NCBI GenBank assembly: GCA_964506325.1
Contig: CAZDLO010000004.1
Span: 1 to 64,000 of the forward strand
DNA: 64,000 nt
Source: CAINVV01 sp964506325
Lineage (GTDB): Bacteria; Bacteroidota; Bacteroidia; Bacteroidales; Prolixibacteraceae
Direction: 5' to 3'
Below the pieces are notes generated by a model. The model had not been told where the DNA came from, did not search any database, and saw only the letters and a program-made list of their open reading frames with translations. A program made the position numbers and the translations under genes. Positions 53,304 to 62,453 of this stretch are shown here, one piece after another. Within the stretch, counting starts at the first letter, position 1. Each line of letters begins with the position of its first letter.

Positions 53304-54842
53304 TTAACAGCCATATTTCTGCTTGTATTCCCTGGTCCTCGTTTTGAAGAATTCCTTAAGGTGTGGTTTTGGGTCCCGGCAGAGAAAAACTTTTAGTCCG
53401 TCTTCACGAAAATAGTTGTTTTTGATGCTCCCAACCTCCCTGTAGGTGTTAAATAGCTCAGGGATATTTCCAGGGTGCATATCTGTTACAATAAAAATCG
53501 TGGCAGCAACTGAATCAGGAGCCCAGAAAATATAGCTGTCACTGAGGCTGACCGGTACTGGCAAATTGTACTGTTTTCCATAAAAATCCAGGGCACCGGC
53601 CTGACCGTAATTGTTGGTGAACAGAATACAATCTTTTTGCTCAAGACTGTCCAGTTCGTTGTAGGCAACAGCTGCCAGGCCTGCAAGCTCCTTCCAGCCA
53701 GTCATGTCCATGAAATCCTGGGGAAGCGGATAGTATCCGTTTTGTTCGTTTCTCATGGGTGCAGATGAAATGTTCCTTGAGAAGGCCGAACAGTATTTCT
53801 CCATTTGTTCTCCAGGTAATACGGGTAATCCCAGCGGAATAAAGAAAATGGACAAGAGCACTGAGAATCCGGTAAGCAGGTATCCTGCAATCTTCATTTT
53901 CCCGACAAGGTATTTTTCCAGGACATAACCGCCGAAGGCAAACAACATGGGATAAACACCCAGGGTATAATAGGGTTTTCCTTTGGTGAACAAAAGCAGA
54001 AGAACGACAAACAGAAAGATCCAGGCGAATATCCTGTATTTTTTCTCTGGTTTAAAGAAGATCAAAGCAATCAGGCCGCTGAGCCAAAACAGCAGTGAAG
54101 TAAAATTCATCATGATCTGTTCCGTGAAAAAGGTCTGTTTTGAAACATGCACCAACTGTGTACGGTACAATTCACTCATGTGGGTAACAACAGGAAATTT
54201 ATGGTTGAACTGCCATAATAAGTTCGGTAGCATGATCAGTAAACCTGTCAGAATGCCGTAAAGCAGGTATTTTGACAGCAGCAGTTTCCGATGGTCACTG
54301 ACAAGGAAGGCTATAAGAGTCGCCAGTCCAAGGAAAACCACTGAATACTTGTTCAGGAAGGCAATGCCAAAACTGGCCCCAATGGCTATCCAGTAATCCT
54401 GATTTCGGGTGTTGATCAGTTTCAGCACAAAAAACAGGAAAAGCATCCAGAAGAACAGTTCAAAAATGACGGGCATAAACAGGGAGGCCGACCTGAGCAT
54501 GGCAATTGAGATGATATATGCTACGCCTCCTGTAAATACTGCAAATTTCCTGCCGCCGATTTCCCTGATAAACAGAGCTGTCAGAATGATAATGCCGCCA
54601 CCGGCCAGTGCCGGAAATAATTTTACAAAAAACTCCTGGTACCCGAACAGGGACTTAATGGTGAATGCCAGCGACGCAATGAAGGGAGGGGTTGATGCAT
54701 ACCCCCATGATAAGTGGCTGCCCATGGCAAAATAGAGCATTTCGTCCCGGTGCAGTTCGTAATTGGTAGCAGTAAGAAAGTGAATTATCAGTTTTACTGC
54801 TACCAGGCTTAAGGTGATGGTCCAGAATGATCTCCTGCTCAT
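53304..54842 (-). CDS. GT39/ArnT-like membrane glycosyltransferase
   Basis: The start at 54842 (MSRRSFWTITLSLVAV) is preferred over 54911, which would overlap the upstream gene by 23 bases and add a non-hydrophobic leader; it gives 512 residues. About ten membrane helices follow. The first periplasmic loop has TNYELHRDEMLYFAMGSHLS, the Asp/Glu-containing pattern of ArnT/PMT-type enzymes that transfer sugars from polyprenyl phosphate. A soluble C-terminal domain of about 170 residues lies outside the membrane. The acceptor is unknown. Confidence 0.87.
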   Translation of the reverse strand: MSRRSFWTITLSLVAVKLIIHFLTATNYELHRDEMLYFAMGSHLSWGYASTPPFIASLAFTIKSLFGYQEFFVKLFPALAGGGIIILTALFIREIGGRKFAVFTGGVAYIISIAMLRSASLFMPVIFELFFWMLFLFFVLKLINTRNQDYWIAIGASFGIAFLNKYSVVFLGLATLIAFLVSDHRKLLLSKYLLYGILTGLLIMLPNLLWQFNHKFPVVTHMSELYRTQLVHVSKQTFFTEQIMMNFTSLLFWLSGLIALIFFKPEKKYRIFAWIFLFVVLLLLFTKGKPYYTLGVYPMLFAFGGYVLEKYLVGKMKIAGYLLTGFSVLLSIFFIPLGLPVLPGEQMEKYCSAFSRNISSAPMRNEQNGYYPLPQDFMDMTGWKELAGLAAVAYNELDSLEQKDCILFTNNYGQAGALDFYGKQYNLPVPVSLSDSYIFWAPDSVAATIFIVTDMHPGNIPELFNTYREVGSIKNNYFREDGLKVFLCRDPKPHLKEFFKTRTREYKQKYGC

Positions 54843-54888
54843 GTTGACATCGGGTTTTGATGTGTGTAACGGCCAGAAAATGAGTTCG

Positions 54889-56028
54889 CTAAGAAATGAG
54901 ATGCGGGACAAACCTGCTCTGGTTGTCTGTGATCAGGGTTTTGCTCTCCCTTATGCCGATTCCGGCAGATTCCTGCCCGATGATCCAGCTTCCAATCAGC
55001 GGGTAGTTGGCATCGTGCTCGGGCAAGGTACACAACTCCTGGAAGATAAAACCTTCTTCTCCGTAATCCCCTGTCGTTTCGGCAATGGCTGTTCCATATC
55101 CTACGAGCTGTATATTCTGGCCTTCGCGTGACAGCAAGGGTTTTTTGGCATAATTCAGTCCCAGTTTGAAGTTGTCACATTCAAAATACGATTCCAGCAG
55201 ATTTGGATGGCCGGGATTAAGTTCCCACAGAAGGGGTAAAATCGCCTTGTTGGAGAGCAGCATTTTCCAGCTCGGCTCTATCCAGAACGCTTTGTTTTTA
55301 TCCCTGGAGATATTCTGTCCAAATTCCTCACTGACCAGCCACTCATAAGGGTAAAGCTTGAAAATGTTTTTGATGGAGCTATGCTCAGCATCGAGAAATT
55401 CCAGATGATAACTGTCCCATCCTATTTCATCAAGGTAGATGAATTTTGTATCCAGCCCGGCCTGGATGGCGCAATCCCGGAGGTATTCGGTAGTGGTAAA
55501 ATCTTCCTGGTTTTCTTTGACGCAGGTGAAGTGCAGGGTATAATCGTACAAATACTCCCTGAGGTACTTCCAGTAGTCGACCAGTTTTTCGTGGATGGAA
55601 TTAAACTGATCCCGCTGCGGATAGCAATCCTGCAGCCAGAACCACTGAACGACGGATGACTCGAACAGAGAGGTTGGAGTGTCAGCATTGAATTCCAGTA
55701 ATTTGGGAATACCATTTTTGAAGGAGAAGTCAAACCGGCCATAAATCGCAGGGGCATCATTGTTCCAGCTCTCCTCCAGGTGAGGAATAAACCACTCCGG
55801 GATGTTAAACCTGGCATATAATTTTTCATCCATCACATGTTGAACTGTTTTCAGGCAAAGCTCCCACAAATCATTTGTGGCCTTTTCAACAGATTCCACC
55901 TCTTTCATGGATAGCTCGTAAAAGACTGATTCATCCCAGTAGGTCTCATCCAGGGAATGGAACCCGAACCCGATGTTTTCAACTTTGGTTTGCCAGTCTT
56001 TCCTTGGCGTAATGGTATGTCTTTTCAT
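54889..56028 (-). CDS. Glutathionylspermidine-synthase-like ATP-grasp protein
   Basis: This 379-residue protein matches the C-terminal synthetase family: YGRFDFSFKNGIPKLLEFNA, DTPTSLFESSVVQWFWLQD, LYPYEWLVSEEFG, WKMLLSNKAILPLLWELNPG and the ending PLIGSWIIGQESAGIGIRES. This is the E. coli YgiC/YjfC type, lacking the amidase domain of Gsp. An ATP-dependent peptide-like ligation is likely, but the substrate is not known. The next upstream gene encodes a small lipoprotein, an arrangement similar to E. coli ygiB-ygiC. Confidence 0.93.
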   Translation of the reverse strand: MKRHTITPRKDWQTKVENIGFGFHSLDETYWDESVFYELSMKEVESVEKATNDLWELCLKTVQHVMDEKLYARFNIPEWFIPHLEESWNNDAPAIYGRFDFSFKNGIPKLLEFNADTPTSLFESSVVQWFWLQDCYPQRDQFNSIHEKLVDYWKYLREYLYDYTLHFTCVKENQEDFTTTEYLRDCAIQAGLDTKFIYLDEIGWDSYHLEFLDAEHSSIKNIFKLYPYEWLVSEEFGQNISRDKNKAFWIEPSWKMLLSNKAILPLLWELNPGHPNLLESYFECDNFKLGLNYAKKPLLSREGQNIQLVGYGTAIAETTGDYGEEGFIFQELCTLPEHDANYPLIGSWIIGQESAGIGIRESKTLITDNQSRFVPHLIS

Positions 56029-56126
56029 TTTGAGTTTCAGGTTAAGGACACGAATAGGGAGGATTCTTGAAGTGGGTTTGCAACCGTCACGTTAACAGTG
56101 ATTTGCGGGATTGAAGAACCTGCTTT

Positions 56127-56441
56127 TCAGGAAGAAACATGAAATGCACTGCTGCCAAAACCTCCCCTGACCACATTGCTTTTAAATGAGTTCGATCCAA
56201 TATTGGCGCTTTCATGGATGGCAGAAGAGTAATAGCCTGCCCGTGAATAGCGGTTGTTGCTGTAAATTCCGAGTGGGATAAAGGGGATGAAGCCCCCGTG
56301 AAAACCGCCCCTTACATGCGAGTAATGAGCTGTCGTGTCTGAACGCATGTATACGTTTTTATCGTGTCTGCTCTTTTGATTGCTGCAGGATGACAACACT
56401 GCCGCCACCAAAACAAGTTTTATAAATCCGGATTTTTTCAT
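56127..56441 (-). CDS. Small Gly/Ser-rich lipoprotein
   Basis: This 104-residue protein has a lipoprotein signal (MKKSGFIKLVLVAAVLSSC) with lipobox Cys19. The mature part is rich in Gly, Ser, Tyr and His (HVRGGFHGGFIPFIPLGIYS, VVRGGFGSSAFH). It lies just before the glutathionylspermidine-synthase-like gene. This mirrors the YgiB-YgiC pairing in E. coli, but homology to YgiB (DUF1190) cannot be shown by eye. Confidence 0.7.
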   Translation of the reverse strand: MKKSGFIKLVLVAAVLSSCSNQKSRHDKNVYMRSDTTAHYSHVRGGFHGGFIPFIPLGIYSNNRYSRAGYYSSAIHESANIGSNSFKSNVVRGGFGSSAFHVSS

Positions 56442-56446
56442 GGAGA

Positions 56447-56764
56447 CTATTTGACGGTTATATAGATTTCAAAATCCTTTTTTAACGAAACAGATTTTGT
56501 CAGTCCTTCATGGTTCTCTGCTTCCTGAACGGTTGAGCCGAGTGCCGGTATGGTATCCCTGTATTCAATTTTTTTTGCCAGCTGATTTTTGATCCAGATG
56601 TTATGGGTGGTAATAATCACATCGTGGTTGTCGTCCAGGTGATTTACAGTCATAGTGGTCTCAATCGCTCCATTTTTGGAGATTTGCTGGACTTCCTTTT
56701 CATCACAGGCACCGACAAGTATCAACAGGGACAAGAGAGCTTTCAGTACTACAGATTTTCTCAT
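56447..56764 (-). CDS. Small lipoprotein, unknown function
   Basis: The start at 56764 (MRKSVVLKALLSLLILVGAC) gives 105 residues and a lipobox Cys20; the upstream start at 56797 adds 11 residues ahead of the signal. The mature part has no recognised domain (QISKNGAIETTMTVNHLDDN). It ends six bases before the next lipoprotein gene, so the two lipoproteins and the ATP-grasp gene probably form an operon. Confidence 0.65.
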   Translation of the reverse strand: MRKSVVLKALLSLLILVGACDEKEVQQISKNGAIETTMTVNHLDDNHDVIITTHNIWIKNQLAKKIEYRDTIPALGSTVQEAENHEGLTKSVSLKKDFEIYITVK

Positions 56765-56920
56765 AAAGTCAGGATTTAAGTCAGACAAAATTATCATTTT
56801 ATAGCGTATATGTTGACAAATTTCCCAAAACAGCCTATGAAAATATTTGTCTTCTTATGGCAGTTTTTTGATGGATTTAAAGGTGGTAATATGTAATTTT
56901 ACCGGATACATCATCCTGAA

Positions 56921-57400
56921 ATGTCAGAATTCACCAGTCGTCAGTTAACATTCGCGGAAGCACAGGCAAAGGCTTCCGGTCTTTGCAGCAGTTCTGAAAA
57001 ATGCTGCCAGGACATTGAGATGAAATGCAGGGAATGGAGACTTTCAATGGAAGAATCCTCCCGGCTGAAAGATTTCCTGCTGAAGGAGAATTTTATTGAG
57101 CATCAGCGTTATGCCAATAGTTTTGTCAATGACAAGTTTAGGTTCAACAAGTGGGGAAAGATCAAACTTGCCTATTCGCTGAGACAAAAACAGATTGAGG
57201 AGAAACACATACAAGTGGCCCTTGCCAATATTCCTGAGGACGAATACGACAAAGTGTTAGTCGGACTGCTTTCCTCCAAGGCAAAAACCATCCGGGAAAC
57301 AGACACATTTTTAAGGCGGGGCAAGCTTTTGAATTTTGCCCTAAGCCGGGGTTTTGAGAGCGATTTGGCCATAAGGATTATCGGGCAGTTAAATAAATGA
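56921..57400 (+). CDS. recX: Regulatory protein RecX
   Basis: This 159-residue helical protein has the RecX pattern: LTFAEAQAKASGLCSSSEKC at the N-terminus, LKDFLLKENFIEHQRYANSF, and FRFNKWGKIKLAYSLRQKQI (near 80-100), followed by third-repeat sequence. RecX binds and dampens RecA filaments. recA is not in the window. It is followed 30 bases later by prfB. Confidence 0.9.
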   Translation: MSEFTSRQLTFAEAQAKASGLCSSSEKCCQDIEMKCREWRLSMEESSRLKDFLLKENFIEHQRYANSFVNDKFRFNKWGKIKLAYSLRQKQIEEKHIQVALANIPEDEYDKVLVGLLSSKAKTIRETDTFLRRGKLLNFALSRGFESDLAIRIIGQLNK

Positions 57401-57430
57401 TACCTTAGCGCAAATTTAATCGCAACAGCC

Positions 57431-58529
57431 ATGATTTTGAAGGAGCAACTCAAAGAGCTTGTTGAGCGCCGGGATGCGCTGAGGAGGTATCTTTGACATC
57501 GACAATAAATTAATCCGAGTAGAGGAGGAGGAGCTAAAGACCCAGGATCCGGATTTCTGGAGCAATCCCAAAGAAGCCGAAGCCCAGATGCGGCGCATTC
57601 GTGCAATCAAACAGTGGACAGATAGTTTCAGGCAGATCGACAACCTCGTTGAAGAACTGCAGGTGATCTTCGAATTCAGTGAAGCCGGCGAGGCCACAGA
57701 GGATGAAGTTGAGGCCCATTTTGCCGAGGCAAGGCTTGCAGTGGAAGACCTGGAAACCCGCAACATGCTGAGAAGGGAAGAAGACAGGCTGGGAGCCGTA
57801 TTGAAAATCAATGCGGGAGCTGGTGGTACTGAATCGAACGACTGGGCAGACATGCTCATGCGTATGTACCTTCGTTGGGCGGAAAAACATAAGTATTCGG
57901 TCAGGGAAGCCAGTTTTGTCCCTGGCGAGGATGTCGGAATAAAAAGTGTAACCCTTGAAATAGAAGGTGATTTTGCCTACGGGTATCTCAAGAGTGAAAA
58001 TGGGGTACACCGGCTTGTACGCATCTCACCCTTCAACGCGCAGGGTAAAAGACAGACGTCGTTTACTTCGGTTTTTGTAGCCCCGTTGGTAGATGACACA
58101 ATTGAGATTGAAGTAAATCCCGGGGATATTAGCTGGGATACCTTCCGGTCTGGTGGCGCCGGCGGCCAGAATGTCAACAAAGTAGAGACAGGCGTTCGGC
58201 TGAAACACGCCCCTTCAGGCATCATCATTGAGAATACGGAATCGCGGTCTCAACTCCAGAACAAGGAGAATGCCATCAGGTTACTGAAATCACAACTTTA
58301 TGAAATGGAGCTGCGGCGGCGACTGGATGAACAGACCAAGCTGGAAGCAACTAAAATGAAAATTGAATGGGGATCCCAGATACGGTCTTACGTTATGCAA
58401 CCCTATAAACTTGTTAAGGACAACCGTACCGATTTTGAGACATCCAACGTACAGGCTGTAATGGATGGCGATATAGATGGTTTTATCAAGGCATTCCTGA
58501 TGGAGTTTTCTGAAAGGGAGAACAATTGA
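57431..58529 (+). CDS. prfB: Peptide chain release factor 2, with programmed +1 frameshift
   Basis: Translation starts at 57431 (MILKEQLKELVERRDALRRY), reaches CTT at 57491-57493 and then an in-frame TGA at 57494-57496. A +1 shift skips T57494 and continues LDIDNKLIRVEEEELK to 58529, giving 365 residues. An AGGAGG at 57482-57487 just before CTT-TGA-C is the classic stimulator. RF2 reads TGA, so shortage of RF2 favours its own synthesis. In the long part, the stop-recognition SPF tripeptide is at RISPFNAQG and the GGQ motif at GAGGQNVNKVE. Treating the gene as starting at 57588 would lose the N-domain. Confidence 0.97.
57482..57497 (+). promoter_or_regulatory. prfB programmed frameshift site
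   Basis: AGGAGG, three bases, CTT TGA C. The SD-like element sits at the short spacing known to push the ribosome forward by one base on CTT-T, matching the autoregulatory site of bacterial prfB. Confidence 0.95.
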
Positions 58530-58645
58530 TGCTTTCATAATCCTCTGTATATCATGTCATTATGCTGTTCCCTGTGTTTGACGGAGATGGATAGTTGACC
58601 TTTTTTGACACCGTTGTTATTGTTACCCGGGATAAATTTTTATGC

Positions 58646-58687
58646 AAAAAGCCTTGCTTGATCTTCAACAATCAGGCAAGGCTTTTT
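58646..58687 (+). terminator. Terminator downstream of prfB
   Basis: AAAAAGCCTTGC pairs with GCAAGGCTTTTT, with further weak pairing of TTGAT and ATCAG inside. The stem ends in a T-run. Confidence 0.9.
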
Positions 58688-58761
58688 GACAAAAAATAGA
58701 TAGATTTGTGAAGTAACTGCAATTCTATTTTAAACTTTTCTATAACTAATCACAACTAAAA

Positions 58762-60066
58762 ATGGAAGAAACGAACCAGGATTCCCGCAGGAATTTCATA
58801 AAAAAATCGGCTGCAGCTTCAGCATTGCTGACAATTCCCAGCATTGTTCCGGCCCATGCTTTTGGCGCCAATGACAGAATCAATGCCGCCGTCATTGGGG
58901 TAAACGGACGGGGTAAGAACCACATTGAAGGCTTGATGGAACAACAAAATGTGCAGGTTACAACCTTAGTTGAACCTGACCTGAATGTTGGCAATGAACA
59001 GGCCAGGGATTTTGAAAAGAAATATGGAAAGAAGGTTAATGTTATACAGGATATGCGCAAGGCATTCGATGACAAGGATATCCATGTTGTTTCCATCGCT
59101 ACGCCCAACCATTGGCACTCACTTGCCACCATCTGGGCTTGCCAGGCAGGCAAGGATGTTTATGTTGAAAAACCTGGCTCGCACAATATCTGGGAAGGAA
59201 GAAAAATGGTTGAAGCTGCCCGTAAATATGACCGCATTGTACAGCACGGGGTTCAGCTACGCAGTTCGGTTGCCATCCGTGAAGCGATTCAGCTTCTTCG
59301 GGATGGCTACATCGGCAAAGTTTACATGGCCAGGGGACTGGTTTTCAGAAACCGTCCGGATATTGGGAACAAACCTTTTGAACCTGTTCCTGCCGGACTG
59401 GATTATGATCTTTGGACCGGACCGGCACCTAAGCGACCGTTCACCAAAAATATTGTCCATTACAACTGGCACTGGCACTGGGACTATGGTAACGGCGACG
59501 TGGGGAACCAGGGTATTCACGAAACTGACTTATGTATGTGGGGTCTGAATGTTGGATTGCCAACCAAAATTACGGCCATGGGTGGAAAATTCCTGTGGAA
59601 TGACTGTAAGGAGACCCCTGAATTGCTGACTTCTGTCTACCATTATCCTGAAGAGAAAAAGATTATCCAGTTTGAAGTCCGTCCCTGGTATACAAATGCT
59701 GAAGATGGCTCCACTGTTGGAAATATTTTCTACGGAGACAAAGGGTATATGGTTATCAAGGGTTATGACAGCTATGAAACCTACCTTGGCAATGAAAAAA
59801 CTCCCGGTCAGAAACGCAAAGAAGGCGGTGATCACTTTAAAAACTTTATCGATGCAGTAAGGGCCCATGACCCATCCATGATCCATGCACCGGTCGAAAG
59901 TGCCCATTTGTCCTCGGCACTGGCACACCTTGGGAACATAGCTTACCGGACAGGAAGGGTCCTGACCTTCAATCCTGAGTCGGAGCAGTTTGTAAATGAT
60001 CCCGAAGCAGACAAGTTCCTGAGCAGGAACTACCGGCCGCCATTTATTGTCCCAGACAAGGTGTAG
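58762..60066 (+). CDS. Tat-exported Gfo/Idh/MocA-family oxidoreductase
   Basis: This 434-residue protein begins with a twin-arginine signal (DSRRNFIKKSAAASALL), so it is probably exported folded with its nucleotide bound. The NAD(P)-binding fold follows (AAVIGVNGRGKNHIEGLMEQ), then VSIATPNHWHSLATIWACQA and the family Lys in DVYVEKPGSHNIWEG. A middle segment, HYNWHWHWDYGNGDVGNQGI, is typical of the Bacteroidota/Planctomycete exported subgroup. The substrate is likely a sugar or derivative, but this is not shown. It is a single gene between two terminators. Confidence 0.93.
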   Translation: MEETNQDSRRNFIKKSAAASALLTIPSIVPAHAFGANDRINAAVIGVNGRGKNHIEGLMEQQNVQVTTLVEPDLNVGNEQARDFEKKYGKKVNVIQDMRKAFDDKDIHVVSIATPNHWHSLATIWACQAGKDVYVEKPGSHNIWEGRKMVEAARKYDRIVQHGVQLRSSVAIREAIQLLRDGYIGKVYMARGLVFRNRPDIGNKPFEPVPAGLDYDLWTGPAPKRPFTKNIVHYNWHWHWDYGNGDVGNQGIHETDLCMWGLNVGLPTKITAMGGKFLWNDCKETPELLTSVYHYPEEKKIIQFEVRPWYTNAEDGSTVGNIFYGDKGYMVIKGYDSYETYLGNEKTPGQKRKEGGDHFKNFIDAVRAHDPSMIHAPVESAHLSSALAHLGNIAYRTGRVLTFNPESEQFVNDPEADKFLSRNYRPPFIVPDKV

Positions 60067-60118
60067 ATTCAGGATTTTTTCTTTCCTGGCAAGGATGCCG
60101 GGACGACAAAACAAAAAT

Positions 60119-60140
60119 GAGTGCTTCGGCACTCTTTTTT
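60119..60140 (+). terminator. Terminator of the Gfo/Idh/MocA gene
   Basis: GAGTGC-TTCG-GCACTC followed by six T: a six-pair stem closed by a stable UUCG tetraloop. Confidence 0.93.
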
Positions 60141-60153
60141 GTTTTCAGGTATT

Positions 60154-60186
60154 CATAATGGTTTATTTATCAGATAAACCATTATG
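60154..60186 (+). promoter_or_regulatory. Perfect 13-bp inverted repeat upstream of the DUF4954 gene
   Basis: CATAATGGTTTAT is repeated in reverse complement after a seven-base spacer (TTATCAG). It lies 60 bases before the DUF4954 start and is not followed by a strong T-run, so an operator or leader stem-loop is more likely than a terminator. Confidence 0.5.
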
Positions 60187-60245
60187 TTAATTATTTTTAT
60201 ATTTGGAATAGGAAAAGGACCAGCAAAAAATTTATAACTGACAGA

Positions 60246-62249
60246 ATGAGCGGATCCGGGTACAGGAAACTGACAGAGAAAGAGATTGGTGATTTATTGA
60301 GACAGGGTTGTTTCTGCGAAGACTGGAGCAGCATTGAGGTGGTCAACAGATTTATTTCGGACAACATCCGCAATGCCAGGTTTTCAGGATACAATAAACT
60401 TGGACGTTTTGAGGCTGTTTTGACTTTGTTTGGCGGCGTCAGGATGAAATCAGGAATTGTCAATGCTCACCTTCACAATTGTGTGGTCGGAGACAATACC
60501 TTGATAAGCAGCGTGAAAAGCTATATTGCCAATTACAATATTGGAAGTGATGTCATCATTCACAACCTGGATCAGTTGGCAACGGATGGGCTGACTTCCT
60601 TTGGCAATGGTGCAAAGGTGAAAGTTATCAACGAATCAGGCGGGCGTGAAATCCCTGTATTTGACCATCTTTCTGCCCAGCTTGCCTATATCCTTGCCCT
60701 TTACCGGCACCGGATGAAAGCGGTTATTCTGATTGAGAACCTGATTGCCGATTATGCAAAATCGGTTTCATCCACGGTGGGGACAATCGGTCGCGGGACC
60801 AAGTTGATCAATTGCGGTACCATCAGGAACGTCAGAACAGGGCCATGTGCCATCCTTGAAGGGGTTTCGAAACTTGACAACGGAAGCGTAAACAGCACCG
60901 AAGAGGATCCTGTGGTTATAGGGCAGGGTGCAATTCTTGAAAATTTTATCGTCTGTTCCGGCACACGTATCACAGATTCGACCCTGGTATCCAACTGTTT
61001 TATAGGCCAGGGCTGTATTCTTGACAAACATTATTCGGCGGTAGAGTCGGTGTTTTTTGCCAATTGTCAGGGTTTTCACGGGGAGGCATGTTCAATTTTT
61101 GCCGGTCCGTATACTGTCTCACACCATAAATCATCCTTGCTTATTGCCGGGCTTTTCTCCTTTATGAATGCGGGGAGCGGCTCAAACCAGAGCAATCACC
61201 TATACAAACTTGGGCCAATTCATCAGGGTGTTGTGGAGAGGGGAACAAAGACCACGAGTGACTCTTACATTCTCTGGCCTTCACGAATCGGTGCATTTTC
61301 ACTGGTAATCGGAAGGCATTACCGCCATTCAGACACCTCTGATTTTCCGTTCTCCTACCTGATCGAAGAAAAAGATGAGAGTAAACTGATACCGGCAATA
61401 AACCTTCAATGCATCGGTACCATCCGGGATTCACAGAAATGGCCAAAACGCGACAGGAGAAAGGATTCTGTTCTGCTTGACTCTATCAATTTCAATCTTT
61501 TAAGTCCCTATACCATCCAGAAGATGATCAATGGCAGGAAAATTCTGCTTGATTTAATGCATGCCTCAGGGGAAACGGCCGAGCATTACACCTATAAGGG
61601 AATGATCATAAAAAACAGTGCCCTGCACAGGGGCATCGACCTGTATGAAAAGGCAATCTGGAAATTTCTTGGAAATTCCCTTATCTCGAGAATCAGCAAA
61701 AAGCAAATTGACTCAACAGGTGAGTTGCAGGCAGTATTGAAAAAGGATACAGCAATGGGTAGTCACTGCAAGTGGCTCGATCTTTCCGGAATGATTTGTC
61801 CGTCAGATGCCATCGAAGATCTCCTCGACTCCATCGAGGAAAATCATCTTGCATCCATCGAAGTAATCAATCGTGCCATCCGGTCCATCCATGAGAATTA
61901 TTATTCATGGGAATGGTCCTGGGCATCTGATCTTTTCGAAAAGTTTTATTCGGTCTCTATCAGCGATTTCACACCGGAAGATGTCATCGAAGTTACAGTA
62001 AGATGGATGAAAGCCGTTCTGGAAATTGATCGCTTACTCTTCAACGACGCAAAAAAGGAGTTTTCACTGATCAAACAAACCGGTTTTGGTATTGACGGAG
62101 ACATTATGGTTAGAAAACTCGATTTTGATGAGGTCAGGGGAGAATTTGAAACCCACAACGAGGTTACCTCCATCAAGGATCATATGGCTCAAAAGGAGGT
62201 ACTGGGAAATTGCGTAATTGAGGAAATGGAAAGAATCCTTCGGTTTTAA
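60246..62249 (+). CDS. DUF4954 family protein (left-handed beta-helix)
   Basis: This 667-residue cytoplasmic protein has many hexapeptide-like turns typical of left-handed beta-helices (VVGDNTLISSVKSYIANYNI, VVIGQGAILENFIVCSGTRI, STLVSNCFIGQGCILDKHYS), as found in sugar acyltransferases and sugar-nucleotide enzymes. The Bacteroidota-specific DUF4954 segment SSLLIAGLFSFMNAGSGSNQ and GPIHQGVVERGTKTTSDSYI are present. The C-terminal ~250 residues are helical (KMINGRKILLDLMHASGETA). The activity is not established; a role in sugar-nucleotide metabolism is inferred. The helix region suggests a trimer. Confidence 0.88.
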   Translation: MSGSGYRKLTEKEIGDLLRQGCFCEDWSSIEVVNRFISDNIRNARFSGYNKLGRFEAVLTLFGGVRMKSGIVNAHLHNCVVGDNTLISSVKSYIANYNIGSDVIIHNLDQLATDGLTSFGNGAKVKVINESGGREIPVFDHLSAQLAYILALYRHRMKAVILIENLIADYAKSVSSTVGTIGRGTKLINCGTIRNVRTGPCAILEGVSKLDNGSVNSTEEDPVVIGQGAILENFIVCSGTRITDSTLVSNCFIGQGCILDKHYSAVESVFFANCQGFHGEACSIFAGPYTVSHHKSSLLIAGLFSFMNAGSGSNQSNHLYKLGPIHQGVVERGTKTTSDSYILWPSRIGAFSLVIGRHYRHSDTSDFPFSYLIEEKDESKLIPAINLQCIGTIRDSQKWPKRDRRKDSVLLDSINFNLLSPYTIQKMINGRKILLDLMHASGETAEHYTYKGMIIKNSALHRGIDLYEKAIWKFLGNSLISRISKKQIDSTGELQAVLKKDTAMGSHCKWLDLSGMICPSDAIEDLLDSIEENHLASIEVINRAIRSIHENYYSWEWSWASDLFEKFYSVSISDFTPEDVIEVTVRWMKAVLEIDRLLFNDAKKEFSLIKQTGFGIDGDIMVRKLDFDEVRGEFETHNEVTSIKDHMAQKEVLGNCVIEEMERILRF

Positions 62250-62337
62250 TGGTTACCCCTATGCCAGGGTAAACCAACGATTGGGGTGGCGGATTTCAGA
62301 GCCTTCTGAGATTGAGTTACTTATCAAATACTAAAGA

Positions 62338-62370
62338 TTTTTAACATAATAGAAAATTTTATGTTAAAAA
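62338..62370 (+). terminator. AT-rich hairpin downstream of the DUF4954 gene
   Basis: TTTTTAACATAA and its perfect reverse complement lie around a nine-base loop. It could be a weak bidirectional terminator or an operator. It is followed within 11 bases by a run of eight G. Confidence 0.5.
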
Positions 62371-62453
62371 ATTTGTTTCAGGGGGGGGTGTTGTATTAAC
62401 TTTAGTACTTACCCGGGTAAAGGAGTCATTGCTAATTTCAATACATCTCCATC

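Noticed and set aside
57431..57496. Short 21-codon peptide ending at TGA 57496 as an independent leader peptide
   Set aside because: Its sequence is the conserved RF2 N-terminus and the stop is the programmed frameshift stop.
57588..58529. prfB starting at 57588 as a normal gene
   Set aside because: The upstream sequence encodes the RF2 N-domain in the +1-shifted frame with a textbook frameshift site; 57588 is an internal Met.
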